From Spisula solida (Eukaryota > Mollusca > Bivalvia > Venerida > Mactridae): a stretch of DNA of 64,000 nt. Below the pieces are notes generated by a model. That model was not told the DNA's origin. It did not search any database and saw only the letters and a list, made by a program, of their open reading frames with translations. A program made the translations under genes and the position numbers. Every line of letters begins with the position of its first letter. Position 1 is the first letter of the stretch. Positions 59,801 through 64,000 of this stretch are shown here, in pieces. Location: positions 37,514,601 to 37,578,600 of the forward strand of contig OX365948.1 of NCBI GenBank assembly GCA_947247005.1. Reading direction: 5' to 3'.

Positions 59801-62599
59801 AGATATTACGCCCATAAATATTGCAACCAAGTTCTAAGATGATCCGATGAAAACGTTTTGAAACAGAGTACAGACAAATTATTGACGCTGCCGCCCGTAC
59901 GCTAGACAGCAAGGACGCCAAGGGTGTTCACATAATACGTCCCGTTTTCAACAGGCGTATAACAAATGTGTCAAACATCATTCCGAACCGAAGCCATAAA
60001 CAAAGATGTTTATTTTTGTTTTAAAAAATACCGTCTCTTTACTATTTAGGAAGAACATTGATGATAATCTAGATATTCTATTAATTAATTTATTTTGAAG
60101 CATAGCTCCGAGAATTTGACATGATCCTGACCTTTATGCATGAATACATTACAAGGTTCTTGCGTTGAATATATACTATTCCGCGAGCAAATCGTGAAAT
60201 CGGTCCTTAAGATTAGTGTTGGTATTATACCTCGAGCGTCTTCGTGATACTTCCCGATTATGAAATCATTCCGCCGGGATTATAAATATAGACACTATAT
60301 CAGCTATTAATTTTTGCTAATTAAAATTCGAGAGTCGTGTCAAATTCTCTGGACTATATCTTAGTATGCTAAAATCAATAAATACCCATATACCAGGGTT
60401 GTTCTTTTAACACAAGGACTATCGCCATAGCCCTTGATTGGAAGATACACTTGTAACCAAAATTCGTTTCATTAGAATTACTCATCAATTTGATTATTTG
60501 ACCGAACATGATCATAAAAGTTTATGCAAACGAAAACAAACTGTGGTGACTATAGTAACCCAACGAAGGACTACCCGGCCCAACCCAAGTTAACTGTGGT
60601 GACTATAGTAACCCAACGAAGGACTACCCGGCCCAATCCAAGTTAACTGTTGTGACTATAGTAACTCAACGAAGGACTACCCGGCTTAACCCAAGTTAAC
60701 CGTGGTGACTATAGTAACTCAACGAAGGACTACCCGGCCCAACCCAAGTTAACGGTGGTGACTATAGTAACCCAACGAAGGACTACCCGGCTTAACCCAA
60801 GTTAACTGTGGTGACTATAGTAACTCAACGAAGGACTACCCGGCCCAACCCAAGTTAACTGTGGTGACTATAGTAACTCAACGAAGGACTACCCGGCTTA
60901 ACCCAAGTTAACTGTGGTGACTATAGTAACCCAACGAAGGACTACCCGGCCCAATCCAAGTTAACTGTGGTGACTATAGTAACTCAACGAAGGACTACCC
61001 GGCCCAACCCAAGTTAACGGTGGTGACTATAGAAATTCAACGAAGGACTACCCGGCTTAACCCAAGTTAACTGTGGTGACTATAGTAACCCAACGAAGGA
61101 CGACCCGGCTTAACCCAAGTTAACTGTGGTGACTATAGTAACTCAACGAAGGACTACCCGGCCCAACCCAAGTTAACTGTGGTGACTATAGTAACTCAAC
61201 GAAGGACTACCCGGCTTAACCCAAGTTAACTGTGGTGACTATAGTAACTCAACGAAGGACTACCCGGCCCAACCCAAGTTAACTGTGGTGACTATAGTAA
61301 CTCAACGAAGGACTACCCGGCCCAACCCAATTTAACTTTGGTGACTATAGTAACTCAACGAAGGACTACCCGGCCCAACCCAAGTAAACTGTGGTGACTA
61401 TAGTAACTCAACGAAGGACTACCCGGCCCAATCGGATTATGATACAACTTTGTAAAAATAATGGTCATACACCTTAAAACTCAAGAATCTCTTTTAGAAA
61501 ATCATTTAGGGAATTCTTTTATAGACGGACTACTATTTATATATGTAATAAACGTTTCCATGGTGTCGTAGTATCAACCAGCTACGATCCGGGTCCGGGC
61601 CAACCTAATGCAAAGTGCCGTCGGTTAAAAGCATGTTGGCGGTAGACACTAATAGTATATAAACATTATAGAAATTGCGAATGCATGCGATATTATCGTT
61701 GATATTGCATATAAATATGCTATCGAAAATATTGAAATGGTAAGAGTGCGTGTTTGGATAACGTCACAATTCTTTGAGTCGGACGTCGACTTGGGCCGGC
61801 TCACGTTATATGAACTTAACAAAACACTGATGTCATTTGGACCTTTCGTCGTAGCAAGTTTAAATGAAGAATGGTGTGGATGTATTAGTGTACGTTTTCA
61901 GTACTATCAGAGCACAAGTTTTCAAGCATTATCGATCGCCCTAGTATTAAATGAACAGCCCAGGTACATGTATATACACTCGGCAAAACTTACAAGTTAC
62001 CACTATAACTTTTTTTATTTTTATTACTTTTTGCATGAATTTTGTGTACATGGTATTGACTATTACATGACTGAATAAATAAAGTTTTTTCTTCAAAATT
62101 AAATACAGCTGTTAATTGAACCACAACAACATGGTGTTTTTTTACTTTTAAAAATATTTTTATTGTTATGGTCAAGGGGAGTTAACCATGTCCGAAATTG
62201 CATTTTTTATCCAAAGTCGATATTTCTAACTTCTGACAATTTTAATCAGATGTTAAAAGCGTCGATTGTATTGTAATTCCACAAACCCAATCGACATGAT
62301 TTTATGTTAAAACTTTCAGCAAGATCCAACACGTACTGGCCGAGCTATGGGCAAATTAACAAATGTGTACTTATAGTTTTGCCGAGTGTATATACATGTA
62401 TATATAATATAAAACGTTTTCTATTACCTTCCTGTTGGGCAGCCAGTTTACGCTCTACATTTTCCAGTTGAACTTCCATTCTTATTACCTTTGACATAAG
62501 CTGTTCCTGCCAATGGTACGCGGAACATTGTACTTCGTCTGCTGCTAAAACTTCGCTTAACACACAAATACCGAAAGCAATAATTCCAAATCCGAACAT
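56813..62599 (-). CDS. Lectin 2: recent duplicate of lectin 1
   Basis: Four exons on the minus strand: 62428-62599, 59117-59208, 58314-58404, 56813-57066; 609 bases, 202 residues, fully open with all splice sites kept, including the GC donor of exon 2. The signal peptide and neck exon are unchanged in sequence by eye. Replacements relative to lectin 1 fall in the CTLD: Ala to Asp at the start of exon 3, and DDWVDVT to VDWIDVK beside the Ca2+/sugar site. EPN and the Asp of the W-x-D motif are kept. Intact and probably functional. Confidence 0.88.
57334..57603. mobile_element. Inverted-repeat MITE in lectin 2 intron
   Basis: Equivalent of 29280-29561; here both arm ends read ACTTATGTTTATACCATCC and its complement. 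Confidence 0.6.
59535..59925. repeat. Dimeric bivalve-type repeat, copy 2
   Basis: Equivalent of 31494-31885 in lectin 2 intron 1. Confidence 0.6.
60539..61433. repeat. 53-bp minisatellite, 17 units
   Basis: Period 53 from 60539 to the last unit start at 61387, two units more than in copy 1; same unit and same flanks. Confidence 0.95.
61737..62078 (+). other. 113-codon ORF antisense to lectin 2 intron 1
   Basis: Starts MVRVRVWITS and ends HGIDYYMTE. The equivalent in copy 1 (33597-33913) has one base fewer near 33676, which breaks the frame. No domain recognised. The C-terminal part is Tyr/Phe-rich from T-rich DNA. It may be chance or a gene relic. Confidence 0.2.
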
Positions 62600-63010
62600 A
62601 TTCGAGACAAAATGAAAATGTGATATGTCAAAGTAACTGGTTTCGTAAATTTTGTTGAAAACTAACCGACTTTCAAAGTTTCAACTTTTTAGTGCTTCAT
62701 CATACATTCACACAGGGCATGTTAATGCAAGCGCTATATTCATATCTTCTGGTGGATCGTTTGTAAAACATGTTTTCATTGGCTGCCCTGCGTTCTAGGA
62801 AAAATAACGTGACGCACGTTTCGTACCTGGTACGTGGTGAATACACAACTTCGTGTTGTTGAATATAGACTGTTTAAATCAGTTTATAATTTCCTGGTCT
62901 TTCAATAAAATTTTGCGAATACACACCTCTTATCTCCGTTTTGTTGAATAGGGGCTCAGTAATAATTTCCTGGTTTTTCAATACGATTACATGAAGATAT
63001 TTTAGTTTAA

Positions 63011-64000
63011 AGGGACTGCCTCACGTATTGGTGTATTGCAAAAATAAAATTAAATTGTCAAATATTCATGTAATTTTGATATAGTGTCCTGTATATGCCA
63101 CAAACAACCACATTGACATAAAAAATAACTCGGGAAACATCGGCATTTTGTAGTAATTTAGCATTTTTACACTCAAAATTCTATAGGGTATTAATACCTT
63201 ATAGAATTAGCGCTACTATCACTTAAATTGCCTGAAATTTGTTTCCATTCGATGAAAACGAATTGCGAAACGAACCGAATACCTCACAGATGTTTCGGCT
63301 TTAGTTTGTTGAAGTTACAGTTTGATCATGTGTGAATTACACAATTCACAGAACATTTTGAAAAGAAACTTTGCGATATTTTCAAACAGAAAAATACTGA
63401 GTGCCACATATCAAGAGTGATTTAAATTGCTTTAATGCCATAAATCTTTCATAAAGCAATCACCAGTGACTTTCTATTATATAAATACTTGGTAAGGTAG
63501 GAAAATTACGTCATTCAAAACATTTAGCCCGATCTGTGAGGCAGCACCTTTAAAAGTACACACTGCCTTTATTAACAAGTTACAACAAGAACTCGTTTTA
63601 AATTACCTGACGCAACTCAATGAATTAAAAACACTTTTTGTCAACGAATACAGTATTTTGCTAGTTTTATCACGTAATAATTGCGACATGGAGAGATTTT
63701 ATCAGCTGCAAATTGTTCACAATGGTTCTAGTTACGCATGTTTTAACCAATGCGGTGACAAAACACCAACACTGTTTTGTTGTAACTTGTTCAGATAGGC
63801 ATGGTGAACCTTTCAAGGGGCTGCCTCACAGATCGGGCTAAATATTTTGTATTATGTAATTTTCCTACCTAACCCAGTATTTATGTAATAGAAAGCCACC
63901 TACGGTTGCTTTATGATAGATTTGGTGCAAATAAGCAATTTTAACCACTCTCGATATCGCCCACTGAGTATCTTTTTCTTTAAAAAAAAGTTTTCTTTCA
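63011..64000. mobile_element. Fold-back element, copy 2 (cut by window end)
   Basis: Same element as 34865-36199 with the TTAA at 63007-63010; the right part of its second arm is outside. Confidence 0.8.

Larger units (their letters stand above)
51170..64000. repeat. Segmental duplication, copy 2 (runs off the window)
   Basis: Same order and orientation as 23872-35850. Differences seen: about 130 bases lost near 51218 (the bases equivalent to about 23920-24050), about 80 bases lost at 52597, a 0.9-kb insertion at 54433-55328, two more minisatellite units, and scattered substitutions. The last base corresponds to about 35850 of copy 1, so the true end is outside. Confidence 0.95.

Overview
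The window looks like nuclear DNA from a lophotrochozoan animal, most likely a bivalve mollusc. The DNA is AT-rich, the genes are cut into short exons with GT-AG introns, and repeats are dense. Two of the repeat types (arrays rich in AGGTCA, and a dimeric repeat around 'ggaccataat...attatcgaac') resemble repeats I associate with bivalve genomes. Species was not determined. No open reading frame on its own represents a whole gene, so the gene models below were assembled by hand from splice signals, codon phase and cysteine spacing.

Three gene families are visible. (1) Plus strand: two paralogues (gene A, 1-4671, 5' end outside the window; gene B, 11802-26809, complete) that encode secreted cysteine-rich proteins. 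Their order is signal peptide, Ly6/uPAR-type three-finger (LU) domain(s), a Thr/Pro/Ser-rich linker, then two VWC domains. Every domain boundary is a phase-1 intron. Gene A is followed by two further copies of its last two exons (5065-5605 and 7141-7738), each with its own stop codon. Gene C (51669-53958) is a copy of the VWC part only. (2) Minus strand: two nearly identical complete C-type lectin genes (28759-34453 and 56813-62599) with a signal peptide, a short helical neck and a long-form CTLD carrying EPN and WVD/WID motifs. (3) A third, divergent lectin (37425-39293, minus strand) whose first exon is not resolved.

Layout: 1-7.7 kb is gene A with its spare 3' cassettes and a transposon. 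7.7-11.8 kb is intergenic with a decayed mariner element. 11.8-26.8 kb is gene B, whose introns hold mariner remains, a 2.8-kb long-inverted-repeat element and a SINE. 27-34.5 kb is lectin 1, 34.9-36.2 kb a fold-back element, and 37.4-39.3 kb lectin 3. 41-51.2 kb is a block of tandem and inverted repeats with no supported gene. From about 51.17 kb to the end, the segment 23.87-35.85 kb is repeated almost base for base, giving gene C, lectin 2 and a second fold-back element.

The duplicated block is recent and extends past the window. The two copies differ by a 0.9-kb transposon insertion present only in copy 2, by minisatellite length (15 versus 17 units), by a small deletion that removes a splice donor in gene C, and by several amino-acid changes. 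The encoded proteins are all predicted to be extracellular (LU/VWC and carbohydrate-binding domains). Physical linkage suggests an expanding cluster of secreted recognition or matrix proteins, but nothing in the sequence proves that they act together.
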